Assembly: GCF_907164915.1 (NCBI RefSeq)
Contig: NW_025919593.1
Location: 186,001 to 250,000 of the forward strand
Source: Impatiens glandulifera
Lineage: Eukaryota > Streptophyta > Magnoliopsida > Ericales > Balsaminaceae
Length of the DNA stretch: 64,000 nucleotides
Reading direction: 5' to 3'
The position numbers and the translations under genes are program-made. Below, one piece after another: positions 1 to 10,970 of the stretch. Within the stretch, counting starts at the first letter, position 1; each line of letters starts with the position of its first letter. Below the pieces are notes generated by a model. It was not told the origin of the DNA, ran no database searches, and saw nothing but the letters and a program-made list of their open reading frames with translations.

Positions 1-53
1 AGACATAATTTATGTAACCATGAATAACAATTCAATACAATATTTCTCTCTTT

Positions 54-111
54 AGTTTAACATGGTATAAGAGTCTTATTATTGTTCTTGAGTTTAACAT
101 GGTATTAGAGC
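54..111 (+). repeat. duplicated LTR end and primer-binding site
   Basis: The LTR end plus PBS (AGTTTAACATGGTAT.AGAG) occurs twice with a 37-bp period, at 54-74 and 91-111. The second copy (TGGTATTAGAGC, 100-111) is closer to the Met-tRNA complement than the first. It is probably a slip or template-switch duplication made during reverse transcription. Confidence 0.7.
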
Positions 112-168
112 TTTGTTATTGTTTTGATTGTTATTGTTTTGAGTCAATCAAGTGATAGTTTTCCGCTG

Positions 169-203
169 CCTCCATCAATGGTTACCTTAGCCATTGATGG
201 AGG
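169..203 (+). other. perfect 13-bp hairpin in the element leader
   Basis: CCTCCATCAATGG (169-181) and its exact reverse complement (191-203) are separated by 9 nt. It lies just downstream of the PBS, where retroelement RNAs often carry dimerisation or packaging structures. That role is inference only. Confidence 0.6.
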
Positions 204-659
204 GCTTTAATCATTTATTATTAATATTTGTTATGTTGGTTTTCTTAAGTAACTTATCCGGGGTCTTGGATTTTGTTTGAGTGAATTTATTGTCGTCTAG
301 TTGGATTGAGGATTTTAGTAGTTTGATTGGTTTTTGTTGTTTTGTTGAGTAAAGGGAGTTGAATTTGGTTTGGGTTTTCCCTAAGTTTGTAATGTTTAGT
401 TTGATTGATTTTGGTTTGGGTTGGTTGTTGTGAGTTATTGATTTCAGTTTGTTTTTTTGGTTTTGGTTTGGTTGTTAATTTTGGTTGGTCTGAATCGAAG
501 AAGAGCTGTTTTTTTGGTGGATGGTCAATGGATTGGGCAGAAGAGAAGGAAGAGAAGAAGATTAAGAATGCTACGTAACTTCTTATTGTTCGCGCTTTCG
601 TTTTCTGATTGTCAAACTCTCAATGCTTATTGTTGTTGCATTGTGAGTTTGAGTGAGGA

Positions 660-836
660 TGTTAGAGTATAATATATTATATTGTAAGATATTATCACAA
701 TATTATAAATTGTGATAATATCAATATTATATTATTTAGTTTCCTTATATGTCAATTATAATGTCTATATAATAGACATAATCTATGTAACCATGAATAA
801 CGAATTCAATACAATTTTTCTCTCTTTAGTTTAACA
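660..836 (+). repeat. 3' LTR of the TRIM-like element
   Basis: 177-bp LTR bounded by the inverted ends TGTTA and TAACA. It contains a short dyad near 690-720 (TTATCACAATAT / AATTGTGATAAT). The last 63 bp match the window start with a few differences. A 5-bp target duplication cannot be tested because the left flank is outside the window. Confidence 0.75.
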
Positions 837-1289
837 AGAATTTTGAAGTACATATGGTTGTTAGCCGTATACATTCATTTCTAAATTTTTCAAATTTGGA
901 TTTTTATATGTAAATACAATATTAGTCCTAGGAGGTATATAAATGAAAGTTAATACAGGCAAATAATTTCCTATAAGCTCTCTCTTGTTTGTTGGTTCTG
1001 ATTATTAGATCTTCTAAGAACAGTTATATAGAAAAAATAAACTCTGAAAAATACTAGGAAGGACAATAATATTTGTTAAAGAGGAAAAGTCTTAAGATTC
1101 TCAAGTGTTTTATATCAACATTTACAAATAATCCTTATAAAGGAGAAATTAGCCTAGAAATCCTAAATTACTTATTCGTATAGGCTCAAGTCCGTTAATA
1201 ATTAAATAAGACCTAATTGTATAAAAAAATTAAAATCAACAACTCACAATTTACTGACAATCAATGTTTAAACTCACGATCTCTCCCAT
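837..1289. other. intergenic, nothing recognised
   Basis: AT-rich sequence with no coding signature or clear repeat structure. Confidence 0.6.
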
Positions 1290-2712
1290 AAGCTTAATTT
1301 GGTTCGAGATTCTTCACGTCGAGCAGTTCTCGCATCTCCGCGAATTTGACTCTTGATGGTGCATTAATGAGAATATATGTGCGTTGCTCTCTAGTGCTAA
1401 TGAACTCTACAATGATCTGTCGGTTCTCGACACATTCACAGATGAAGTGGAACCGAGTGTAGATGTGTTTATTGCATCCATGAAAGACTGGGTTCTTCAT
1501 TAATGCTATATTTACACATAATCTTGTAAAAGGATGAACAAGACTAGTAGGTATAAAAATTTTCATATCAATAGTCCTAGGAGCTTTGTTAATCAGGAAG
1601 ATTAGCGAAGAGTTCCAACACTTGTCAAATGATGAGAATTGATAAAACAAATGCTCGATCACTTTCATGATATCATTTTTGAGGAAAATCTCATATTTTT
1701 GAAGAATGCCAAAGTAAATCCATCACTTCCTAGGGCCTTATCACTCCCACAGCCCATTACCATTGCATCCACTTCTTTTTTCGTGAAACGAGCTTCTAAT
1801 GCGCACTTTTTCTCCACACTAATATCAACAAAATTCATGACATCCAAATGTAGTCTAACCATATGTGGTTTTTTAATCGAATCTTTAAAGAATTTCACAA
1901 TACTATTTGAAATTGCAGGCTCATAATCATGAAAAACACCCTACACCGAAATTGAGTTAATTGCATTGTTCTTAACCTACGCCTTCGAGACCCCATGATT
2001 TTTTTATGTTTTAATCCTTAGCCTCTCAACCAAGTAGTCCTGCTACGTTTCCTAGCCCCGATCTCTTTTTCTGTACATAGATCAAGAAGATTACTAACTA
2101 GTAATATACGAGAGTTAACTTCTTCCACCAAAAGATCACAAACCTCTTCCACCTCAACAATAACATTCATTTTATTACATAAATTATCGACATTTGCATA
2201 AAACATTTCACGTTCACCCACATGCCAACTTTTTAGTAACTTGCATAAGTTTTTTAAATTCATAAAAAGTTTTGATGATGCCAAACCCGAAGGAACTTGA
2301 GACCCCCACCATTATTGCACACGCAACACAAAGTCGTACTTGATTAATCATTTATTCTCGAACAAAGAGCGGAAAAACTTATCCACTATCCTACGCTCTA
2401 ATACAATAGGTTGATGATCCGATCAACTCCACAGAAGGATCTTTTAAAAAATATTAGTCACCCTCCGAAATATCGACTCACTAACCAAAACTTGTCAATG
2501 CGAGACTAAGACAACCCGCTATTACCATTGCCTCTTCTGAACGTGTATCGTCATTCTTTAAGTGACATTCCACGAACTCAAGATTCTCAATAGTATTAGA
2601 GAACTCTCTCATTTGACTAGTCAATCTTCTAGCATCCTTTCTTTCTAACGGATCTCTCATCTCGTTCATATCACCAGTAAAGATGATTGAAAAATCTCAT
2701 AGACTAGTCACT
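1290..2712 (-). pseudogene. LINE (L1-type) relic: endonuclease to early reverse transcriptase
   Basis: Read on the minus strand, successive frames match plant L1-type ORF2 in the right order. An endonuclease block lies at about 2710-2481 (TGDMNEMRDPLERKDARR, like the GDFNEIR motif). The linker before RT is at 2284-2018 (ends RKRSRTTWLRG, like RQKSRVKWLKEG). The RT start is at 1898-1665 (CGSDKALGSDGFTLAFF, like SDKAPGPDGF), followed by 1668-1294 (LINKAPRTIDMKIFIPTSL, like LIPK...DFRPISL). The blocks lie in different frames with stops between them, and the catalytic RT core is missing. It is a dead, truncated element. Open frames on the plus strand here are antisense shadows. Confidence 0.85.
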
Positions 2713-2849
2713 CATATAATAAAATACTGAGATATGAGAGCATAAACAACAATAATTAAAAACATATTAATAATATTAATTCTCTCTTAATAATTTAAAA
2801 TAACAAAAAAACACTAAGGTTTAGTTGAAAATGTGTTTTATAGTGTTAT

Positions 2850-3056
2850 AACTTCTAAGAGTTTAGAATAAAAGTAAAAACGTTGTAGGCGCTAATTGAT
2901 TATTGTTATTGTCTGTAATTCAATTATTGTTTCATTGTCAAATCTAAAAATTGTCTAGATCTGATCTTAAACTTTTGTATTTTTTTTCCCTCTTTTGGGT
3001 TTTTTTAATGAAATGGCACTAAGCTGTTTTCCCAAAAAAAAAAACTTCTAAGAGTT
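2850..3056 (+). mobile_element. 5'-truncated LINE 3' end with poly-A tail and 14-bp target-site duplication
   Basis: A roughly 180-bp insert (2864-3042) ends in a run of A's after a LINE-like 3' tail (CACTAAGCTGTTTTCCC then poly-A). It is flanked by a perfect 14-bp direct repeat, AACTTCTAAGAGTT, at 2850-2863 and 3043-3056. Severe 5' truncation, a poly-A tail and a long target duplication are the signature of target-primed reverse transcription. The exact repeat indicates a fairly recent insertion. Confidence 0.8.
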
Positions 3057-3649
3057 GTCCTAGCTCAAGGGCTAGCTAGACTTACTTTGGAGTATTAATA
3101 TTTGGTCTGAATTGAATATCCGATCGAATTTGAATTCATCGAAGTTGAATTCATCAAATTTGAATAAACCGATTTAGAATTTTATTTTCGGTTTTCGAAT
3201 TCAATTTCAAACCAATAAGAATTCAAATATGGGTTTCGAATTAATTTTTTAGTTGGGTTTTAACTCGAAAACCAAACTGAAAATCGAATTATTTTTTATT
3301 ATTTATTTTATTATATATTATATAATTTATTACATATAATATATAATAATTCATCTATCATCTATATTCTCTAAGCCCTAACCAAATTATTCTTCAACTG
3401 CTCACCTCTCTATCTATTCTCTTAACCTAATCAAAAAAATCTCTTCAGCCTACAATCGCCACCTCCCCTCCCATTTCTATTCTTAGATAATTCTTTCATG
3501 CTTCAGTTGTCTACCTCCCGTTTTGCCGCCTATCTTAAAAATGAGACTATTAATCTTTCTAATCACGTTAGTTCTATAACTTCAATTTATCTAATCTCGT
3601 TATCTCTGATGTTTCTTCTTTTTCAATAATGAATTTTTGAAGAATAAGA
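3057..3649. other. intergenic; 3' part resembles decayed UTR
   Basis: 3090-3300 is dominated by permutations of GAATTCGAAT and GGTTTTCGAATTC, a composition common in degenerate plant DNA transposon ends. 3360-3540 is C/T-rich and looks like a 5' UTR, but no open frame follows it. Confidence 0.4.
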
Positions 3650-4085
3650 TTTGATAGAATATGTGAATTCGAATTAGAGGGATGAAAGAATGGTGATTTG
3701 AATATCGTTAACAATAGAATCCTTAAAAGATAATATATGGTGGTATATGTGAATTGAATGTCGTTAATACTAGAAATCCTTAAAGGATAAAATATGATAT
3801 GGGAGGAAAGAATAGTGGATTGAATGTTGTTAATAATAGAAATTCTTAAAGGATAAGATATGATGGAATATTTGAAAATTCTTCAAAGGATAAAATATGA
3901 TGGAAGGTGAGAATTCAAATTAGAGGGATGAAATAATGGTGGTTCGAATTTCGTTAATAATTGAATCATTGAAGAATAATATATGATGGTATATGTGAGT
4001 ATATGTGAGTATTCGAATTTGAGGGAAGGAGAAATAGTGGTTCCTAATGTCATTTTGAAGGAATCTATGTATTTGGGAGGGTAAA
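3650..4085 (+). repeat. degenerate tandem repeat
   Basis: Four to five imperfect copies share the phrases GAATTAGAGGGATGAAA, CGTTAATAATAGAA, CCTTAAAGGATAA and ATATGATGG..TATGTGA. Unit length is roughly 80-90 bp, with indels between copies. No coding potential is visible. Confidence 0.6.
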
Positions 4086-5985
4086 ATTCTTCATGAATAT
4101 GATTCTTCTTAAATTAAGTACATTTCATCATATTTTTAATATATAATTTTATGCATATTTTACTATTAATTTAATAAATTTATAGAATAATTTAAAAATA
4201 TCAATTAAAAGATTTAACGGAAAAAATGATAAACACGTCCAAAATTAGGTAAAATAAATGTTAATTTACTTATTTTAAATTTTGACATTCTTAATTTTTT
4301 CAATAAATGGAATCATATCAATTTTATGTGACTATTATTTTATTTCCATTTGACTATCATTTTTTTGATTATCATTTTTTTGTCAGAATTAATATTATAA
4401 ATGTATCCAGAATGAGATAAAATATTTATTCATATACTATAAACTTTGACATATTTATATTTTTTAACAAAATAATATAGTTTAAACAACAGATAAAATA
4501 TTTATTTATTTGTATGTTTTTTTGTCTTGTTTATTATAATTATTCAATTATATGATTTGTTTTTCTATTTTATTTAATTATTTAATCATATAATATTTAT
4601 TAATTTAATTTAATATTTAGTAAATAATTTTTTTAACCTGTGATCTTGTTAATTAATTTTAAATTAAAAAGATATTTCTAAAATTATAATATAAAGTATA
4701 GATATTTTGCATTATAATTATTTCATTAATAGTTCTAAAGTATATCTATCATACTTTACAAAAAGATAAAATTGAGAAAATTATACTCTACAATGAATGG
4801 TTACTTTGTTATCTCTAAACCCTCCCTAATTTTGCCTACATATCGATTGAGAAGTCCCTCGATGTTGAACATAGCTCTAATTGGAACCTTTTTTTTTTTG
4901 AGAGATTAAGCGTTCGAAATCGCTCATTGTATTCAATATAAATCCATAACAATTTGCAATTATGTAAGACGGTTTTAGTGTTTTATCATTCAATTTCTAA
5001 CTCGCGCCTCGAGAATTCCTAAAGTTGTATTAGTCGATGCAATTCTCTGAAACCGGTAGTGGAGCTGATTTGGTTAGTGTTAGTTAACAATAAATAATCT
5101 GAAACACTTTTTATAAATTAAGGGTTCTACCTAAGTTGACTGAGCAAAAGGAACTATTAAGTTAAAAAGAAAAAAAATGAACTTTATTTCCTTCAATAAG
5201 AAACCTATTTTGTAATACTTATCACTTCATTTGATGCACGTGATTGAAAATTTGTGTTTTGTTTCTTAAAAATAATGTTAATTAGTAATATAGACGACTG
5301 GATTGGGTTTTAGAGGTGGCAACTTGTCACTAAATTAGGATATTATTTGATATTTAAGTTGGGAGATAAGGGAAAACAAATTAGAAGTGGTTAACAAGAT
5401 ATTATTTTAAATTAAACATAAAAAAAATACTTATTATATTGTCTTAAAACTATTTTTTAAATATAGGATAGCCCAAATGACCCCAACTTTTACTTGAGAT
5501 GTTTTTATTAAAAACAAATTTACACATATCAAAAGTTGTTGTTAAATGAGTTGTAAAATAGTATTTTATGCATAATCTCCGAGAATTTACCCTAATTTTG
5601 CAGATAAATTGTTATGCTACAATATCCATTGCATCTGTGTAGTTGCAAAATCAATTGCTTGGAGATATGTAATTTTATACTCTTTAGACACCCTTGAACA
5701 TGACAAGTTCAATCTTCTAGGTTCCCAGAAACTGATATTTGAAAGTTAAGTTGAAAATTGAACATGGGAAAATGTTCAAGGGCTAAATAAAAAAACAATT
5801 TTGAAGTATATACAAATAAAATACATTTTAGATACAAATGAATTATAATCGAGGCAAAAAGTTCAACCCCTAATAAAGAGAAATGAAGACTATCTATATG
5901 GTGATATTAACAATATTGGTAGGCATAAGAGAAAATGCAATTTTAAGTAGACTCGATTTCTTAAAAAAAAAATTGAGATGGAATA
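4086..5985. other. intergenic, AT-rich, nothing recognised
   Basis: No open frame, repeat or motif that I can support. There are only short A or T runs, for example near 4888. Confidence 0.6.
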
Positions 5986-6252
5986 ATGACTTATATTATA
6001 TGTGATTTAATTAATGTTAATTCTATTAATTTTCACATTTCATTTGAAAATATAAAGAAAGACTTTATGCCCAAATTCGAATATGATAATAAATCAAACA
6101 AATCAGATTCAACTATGGCATCTGATTATCTGCAAGACGCTCAAAGTGATGTCGGTATTGAAGACATTTCCGAAGCAATCAAAGACACTTTGGTTGAAAA
6201 AATTTCAAGGAAAGACGTTGGATCATTATCATCCAGCCAATTCAAGATTTAA
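5986..6252 (+). CDS. uncharacterised open frame upstream of the 70-bp duplication
   Basis: An open frame of 88 codons, with an acidic Ser/Asp-rich middle part, ending just before the duplicated promoter-like block. I do not recognise a domain. It could be the 3' tail of a viral or retroelement polyprotein, because a tail followed by a TATA box and a poly-A signal is the order found in plant pararetroviruses. It could equally be chance. No intron signals or upstream coding sequence were identified. Confidence 0.25.
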   Translation: MTYIICDLINVNSINFHISFENIKKDFMPKFEYDNKSNKSDSTMASDYLQDAQSDVGIEDISEAIKDTLVEKISRKDVGSLSSSQFKI

Positions 6253-6260
6253 AGGGGAAA

Positions 6261-6382
6261 CAAGATCCGTAATGTGCGGGAAAAACTTATCCCGGGAATC
6301 CCGGGAGGCACTGTTTGCAGAAGAAGGAGACAAGATCCGTAATTTGCGGAAAAACTTATCCCGGGAATCCCGGGAGTTACTG
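6261..6382 (+). repeat. 70-bp direct duplication with CCCGGGA palindromes
   Basis: CAAGATCCGTAAT.TGCGG begins at 6261 and again at 6331, a period of 70 bp. Each copy contains TTATCCCGGGAATCCCGGGA. The second copy stops about 30 bp before a TATA box. Tandem duplication of an upstream block is a typical enhancer arrangement in LTRs and viral promoters. Confidence 0.75.
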
Positions 6383-6413
6383 TTCAATTTTTTAACTTTT
6401 GTAAAATGTTTTC

Positions 6414-6548
6414 CTATAAATAGCTGTTCATGTTCGGATGGTAGGGGAGGCGAAAACGACCCCTGAAGTCTGTATTGTACTCTCTCTATTGTACTCTCTA
6501 TCTATCACTCTCACTCTCTTGTAATATATTTCAAGTTGGATCAATAAA
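6414..6548 (+). promoter_or_regulatory. strong promoter-like block with closely following poly-A signal, pararetrovirus- or LTR-like
   Basis: CTATAAATAG at 6414-6423 is followed by a pyrimidine-rich CTCTCTATTGTACTCTC stretch (6479-6521) and then AATAAA at 6543-6548, only about 120 bp downstream of the TATA box. Such a short TATA to poly-A spacing is typical of terminally redundant retroelement or pararetroviral transcripts. No tRNA-Met primer-binding site was found nearby, so the class remains open: an endogenous caulimovirid remnant or an LTR. Confidence 0.45.
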
Positions 6549-6679
6549 AGTTGGAAGATCAGTGTGCTTAGCCTTCAGTTCTGGGTACGTTTCTATTCTT
6601 TCTACGTATTTAATTTTATGCTTTAATGTTAAGCCTAATAGGCTAATCTCGTTAGGTGTTGATCATGTCGGCTAACTAC

Positions 6680-7190
6680 CCTATTTAAAAAAAGAGTAAT
6701 TAATAAATAATTAAAGTTTATCTTAGAAGTTTGAATGGACATCACGGAAGGATTTGAAGTGCCGATCCCTTTTATAAAATGGTACTTTAATTTTGTGTTC
6801 TTGTTTAGTCCTATTTGGCCATTGTTTAGGCACGTTGGACATTGTGGAACTTTAAATTAAACTTAAGTATTATAATTGGTTGATAGACATTTCTTTATAT
6901 CCTAAACAAACATTGCCCCTCTTCAAATTCTTTATAAGCTCTATTTTATTTATTATCTACTACCGATCCTAAAAATAATGGTATATATATTTATTGTTAC
7001 TACTAATAAAAGAAGAATATAAGAAGTTTGTTAAGATTAAAAAAAAGTGTGTTAGCTTGAATTTTTATAATCATTTATACTTAAATACATATTATTTTAA
7101 TAATATGTTATATATAGAAAGTACAATATTTAATTTATTTTCTTAATTAATTTGTTTTAAATAAGAAAGGAAATAATAAATATATATATA
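6680..7190. other. intergenic, AT-rich
   Basis: No feature recognised except an (AT)n run at about 7178-7197. Confidence 0.5.
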
Positions 7191-7194
7191 TATA

Positions 7195-7281
7195 TATAAT
7201 AAATTGCTTAATTTCAAATTATCGGGTTCAAGAATAATGATTAATTTGGATATATATGTGAGAGTAAATAAATATTTGGAT
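7195..7281 (+). repeat. R1 repeat, left half, interrupted by the insertion at 7282-10080
   Basis: Matches the R1 family seen near 14560-15090 and 37480-37965: AAT.ATTAATTTGGATATAT followed by ATGTGAGAGTAAATAAAT. The match breaks at 7281 and resumes at 10081. Confidence 0.75.
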
Positions 7282-7633
7282 CTAGAGCTGCAAATGAGCC
7301 GAGTCGAGCTCAAACTAACTTGAGCTTTGAGTTCGACTTGATTAAGTATTTGTTAGGTCAGCTCAAACTCGAACGAGTTTATCAATTTGAGCTCGACTTG
7401 ACTACTTACCTACAAACTTGACTCGGCTTGAAAAACTTGAACTAAAATTAAATTTTCAAACTCGAGTTCGAATTCGAGCTCGATCTCAAACTCAAACAAA
7501 AATTTATTTTCATAATGAAAATATCAAACTTACATATTTATTCAACGAAATAAATGGTTGAGTAACTTGAGTTTGATAATTCTCGAATGAAATAATATAA
7601 AAAAATATGAAGTGATAGAATAGAAAGGAGTGT

Positions 7634-7752
7634 TTGTGAATAAGTGAGAGAAATTGTGAAGAGGGAAGAATGATTGTGAATAAGTGAGAAAATAGTGAAA
7701 ATGGAATAATGCTTGTGAATAAGTTAGAGAAATTGTAAGAATAAAAGAATAC
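7634..7752 (+). repeat. three copies of a 40-bp tandem repeat
   Basis: TTGTGAATAAGTGAGA starts at 7634 and 7674, and a variant with GTTAGA starts at 7713; periods are 40 and 39 bp. It is inside the hAT-like element and non-coding. Confidence 0.75.
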
Positions 7753-7909
7753 GATAAGAATTATATGATATGATTGTTAGAATGTATTTTTATAATATAA
7801 TATGTTCAATAGATATATTTATGTCTACTGGATATATTATATTCGATGGCGGATTAGAGAATTAGAGTTTCTAGTTTTTAGATTGGATCAAATTCGGCGT
7901 GTCGAGAAC

Positions 7910-9785
7910 TAGTTCTCTCTAATTGTGAATGGAAGCCCTAAAGGTCTCAAGGGAAATCAAGCAGGGTGATCCTCTTTCCCATTCTTGTTTTTCATTGTCA
8001 TGAAAGCTTTATCAAGAATGTTGTCTTTCGCTGAGCATGCTAGCCTAATTAAAGGAGTGGATTGTGGAATGAGGAGGTCTCCATTTTTTATTTCTCATTT
8101 GCTTTTTGCGGATGATACCTTATGCATGATTCAAGCCACTCACATAAATTTCAAGCATCTTGGGGATATTCCCTGGTTGTTTGGAGCCTGTTCTGGATTG
8201 CGGGTTAACCTCGGTAAGTCTGAAATATTTTTCTCAAACTCTGTATCCAAGAGAAGTAAGATGACACTTTAGAGCATCTTGGGCTTTAGGGTGGGATCAT
8301 TTCTGTCTACATATCTAGGGATGCCTTTAGGTGCTAAAGCCCGTTTTAAAGCTTCTTTGGATCTGATCATCGCTAAAATGGAAAGAAAATTACCAATCTG
8401 GAATAGCAAGATGATTTCAAAAAATGGACGTTTGGTTCTCATCAAAAGTGCTTTAGAATCTATGCCTACGTACATGATGTCTCTATTTCTTATACATAAA
8501 AGTGTGGCTTTGAAGATGCAAAAAATTATTTGTAAATTTTTTTGGGGGTCCTCTAAGTCATCCTTCCTTCATTTGGTAAGTTGGGATAAAGTGAAGAAAT
8601 TTAAGGACGAAGGGGCTTGGGTATACGAGATTTAACTTCGTTTAACAAACCTCTTTTATCAAAATGGTGTAGTAGATACTCCTCGTATCCTACCTCTTTA
8701 TGGGATACTATGATCAGATGCAAGTATGAGCATGATTGGTCTGGATGGTTCATCAAACCTATTAATCGGGTAGTAGGATGCAATATTTAGAGTGTCATCT
8801 CATTAATGTGGAAGTCTTTTCGTGGACAATGCAAATTTTCAATTGGCGATGGCTCTTCGATTAGATTTTGGAACGACGTATGGTGTAGTGTCAGAAGTCT
8901 TTCCTCATCGTACTCGGCCCTTGCCTTGATTTCTATATGTAGAGATGCTACAGTCAAAGTTATGTTTGACTTGAGTTCTAATGGTTTTGCAAGGAGACTC
9001 AGATATAGGATAAGACTAAATGTTAAAAAGTTAGCTTCGCATGATAAAGTGTTGAACTTGGTGGGACGTAAAGAGGTGAATCCTTCTTTATGTGATATTT
9101 TGCGTTGGCAAGATCCTGATAACTTTAAAGTTAATCATTGTTACTCTTTAATTGCGGAGAATGCTCCTTGATCTCATCGAAGATCTCGTTCTTTGGATGG
9201 AGTGTGATACATGGAGGGATTTTGACAGATGATAAATGTATGAAAAAAATGATGTATTATGGCAAGTCGTTGTAGAATGTGTCATAAAGAGTGGAGTTGC
9301 GCCTCACTTGCTATTATACTGTGATGGAGCGATTGCGATTTGGAGCTTATTATGGAACATGACTGGTATTTAGTGGGTTATGCCGGAATTCATCGTTTGT
9401 TATTGGGAAGTGTGGATAGAGACGATGAGTTTAGTTGGTCTGAGTCATTGGGCCCCTATCCCGCTTATCTTCTAGTGGACCATTTGGCTTGAAAGAAAGT
9501 GTAGAACGTTCAGTGATCGTTATCGACCAATGCGTTTAATTCTATTATTATGACAATCGGGGAAGTTTCATTGAGTAAACCAGTTCAGGCAGCTGGAGAA
9601 CTCATTGATCTTCTTGAAGATCTCCGTGCTCGTTATAATTTGTTCTTTTTGTTTGATCATTGGTGAATTATTTTGTGTTGTTCTTTTTTAAAATGTTTTT
9701 CTTTCAATTTTGTAATGATTTTGTCGTTGAGCTTAAACAACTATCATTTATATCATTTTGCATGGATCATTTTAAAAAATAAACT
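7910..9785 (+). pseudogene. LINE (L1-type) relic: RT palm to zf-RVT and 3' tail
   Basis: A 5'-truncated LINE starts in the RT palm (VNGSPKG, then IKQGDPLSPFLF near 7955). It continues with LLFADDTLCMIQ (8100-8136), the FADD catalytic motif, and then RVGSFLSTYLGMPLGAKA (8285-8340). A block like the common WKSKMLSKGGRL..IK follows (8398-8450), with a WDKVKKFKDEG segment (8583-8613). 8806-9171 matches the post-RT region (FSIGDGSSIRFWNDVWC). 9290-9500 reads as a zf-RVT tail (LLLYCDGAIAIWSLL, then WTIWLERKCRTFSDR). Frameshifts and stops break it, so it is inactive. The 3' end is near 9782, with an A-rich tail. Confidence 0.9.
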
Positions 9786-10080
9786 TCTAATTTTGATTTT
9801 TTGGGCAATATGATATAATAATGTGGGTTTGACATATGAAATTTAAACACAGAGAGTATGAATACAAAATATTTGTTTTAGATTTTTGGTTTTAATATTA
9901 AAATAAATAAAAATATATATTATTTAGTATTAGGCTCAAAAAAGCTCAACAAACCATCGAGCAAGTATTATATATGACTTCAAGTTCGGCTCGAATTTGG
10001 TCAAAGTCAAGCTCAAGTCAAGCTTTGACCGAGCGGCTACAGAGCGGCTCACGAGTAGTTTGACTCATTTATAACCCTAC

Positions 10081-10300
10081 TTGAGTCAGATCATGGGTTG
10101 ATCCACCCATAAATTTAAAATTGTTAAATTTATAAAAATAAAAAAAATTAGAAATGTAGTACACAAATCTCAAACTTGGAACATAACCATATAAGTTTAA
10201 AATTTTAAACAATTAAGCTAATAATACTTTATATTTTAAAAGTAACATAAAAGTTGATGAACGGTACGATATTTATAACCATATAACTTCTACATTTTAA
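10081..10300 (+). repeat. R1 repeat, right half
   Basis: Resumes the R1 consensus after the insertion: GATCATGGGTTGATCCACCC, then ..AAAATTAGAAATG.AGTA, then AATTAAGCTAATAATACTTT and TTGATGAACGG. It includes the tRNA-like module seen in reverse orientation in other copies. Confidence 0.75.
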
Positions 10301-10399
10301 TACAGTGAGAAGGATTGAGTACTATTGAGAATAATATTTTTTTAATATAAGTTAAGTGATTTATTTTTAAGTTTTAGTTATATAAATTATATATTTATA

Positions 10400-10970
10400 T
10401 ATAAAATTATACAAATAAGTAGTGTAATGGTTAAATGTTAATAATTCATAATAAATATCAAGAGTTTGAATCTCTCTATGTGCAAGTTTGAAATAATTAT
10501 AAAATTTTATTTGAAAGCGTTAAAAAAAATGTTTGTAATATGATGAGATGATTGTATACAAAATAATCAAAATAAGAGTCTGATTGGTGTTGACCGAAGT
10601 GAAAAGGTCTATATGATAGGATGATTGAAGAGCTAATGATTATTAGTTGGATTGATGTGAGGATTGTAAGAGGAGAAAATTGTAATGATATGAGATGGTT
10701 GTGGTACAAAATGCTCGAAATGATAGTTCGGTTGGGAAACAAGTGATATATTGATTGGTTGAAATGATGATGATAAGAAAATGCTTGAAATGATAGTTCG
10801 GTTGGGGACCATATATTAGTTGGTTGAAGTGAGAATGATAAGAGAAAAGATTTGTAATGAGGAGATGGTTGTGGTGCAAAATGTTGTAAATAATAGTTCA
10901 ATTGAGGAGTAAGGAATATATTGGCTGTCCGAAATAAGAAGGTTTCTAATAGTATAGTTGCGAGTAACAA
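10400..10970. repeat. degenerate long-unit tandem repeat
   Basis: GAAATGATAGTTCGGTTGGG and ATGATAAGA..AAAATGCTTG recur at about 10705, 10787 and 10880, with AGATGGTTGTGGT.CAAAATG at 10684 and 10863. Two unit types alternate with indels. A 157-codon minus-strand frame at 10497-10970 is explained by this repetition and is not called as a gene. Confidence 0.6.

Larger units (their letters stand above)
1..836 (+). mobile_element. TRIM-like non-autonomous LTR retrotransposon, left end cut by the window
   Basis: Bases 1-62 are the 3' end of a 5' LTR. They are repeated almost exactly at 774-836 within a 3' LTR that spans 660-836 (177 bp) and starts TGTTA and ends TAACA. Directly after the 5' LTR, base 63 starts a primer-binding-like sequence (TGGTATAAGAG) close to the TGGTATCAGAG complementary to plant initiator Met-tRNA. 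The internal region (63-659, about 600 bp) encodes no gag or pol; an open frame at 457-672 has no recognisable domain. Short LTRs, a Met-tRNA PBS and a non-coding interior are the marks of TRIM or small non-autonomous Copia-type elements. The family assignment is inference; the repeat structure is seen directly. Confidence 0.75.
7282..10080. mobile_element. hAT-like non-autonomous DNA transposon, 2.8 kb, with nested LINE
   Basis: The left end CTAGAGCTGCAAATGAG and the reverse complement of the right end, GTAGGGTTATAAATGAG, form an imperfect 17-bp terminal inverted repeat. Both ends lead into subterminal sequence built from GAGCTCGA and GAGCCGAGTCGAGC words (7300-7500 and 9935-10060), common at the ends of plant hAT-like elements. 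Host repeat R1 is uninterrupted elsewhere in the window, so the insertion boundaries are well placed. The flanks TTGGATC and TTGAGTCA look like a decayed 8-bp duplication. No transposase is present. Confidence 0.6.

Noticed and set aside
457..672. 71-codon frame with a basic RRKRRR run
   Set aside because: Inside the non-coding interior of the TRIM-like element and running into its LTR; no homology recognised.
1639..1926. Plus-strand 95-codon frame
   Set aside because: Antisense of the minus-strand LINE reverse transcriptase, which has clear motifs.
10418..10480. tRNA-like sequence with a GAGTTTGAATCTC B box
   Set aside because: No cloverleaf can be drawn and the A box is poor; at most a SINE remnant, so no tRNA gene is called. 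No intact tRNA or rRNA gene was seen anywhere in the window.
10497..10970. 157-codon minus-strand open frame
   Set aside because: Lies wholly within a degenerate tandem repeat; the translation is repetitive low-complexity His/Phe/Ser sequence without a domain.
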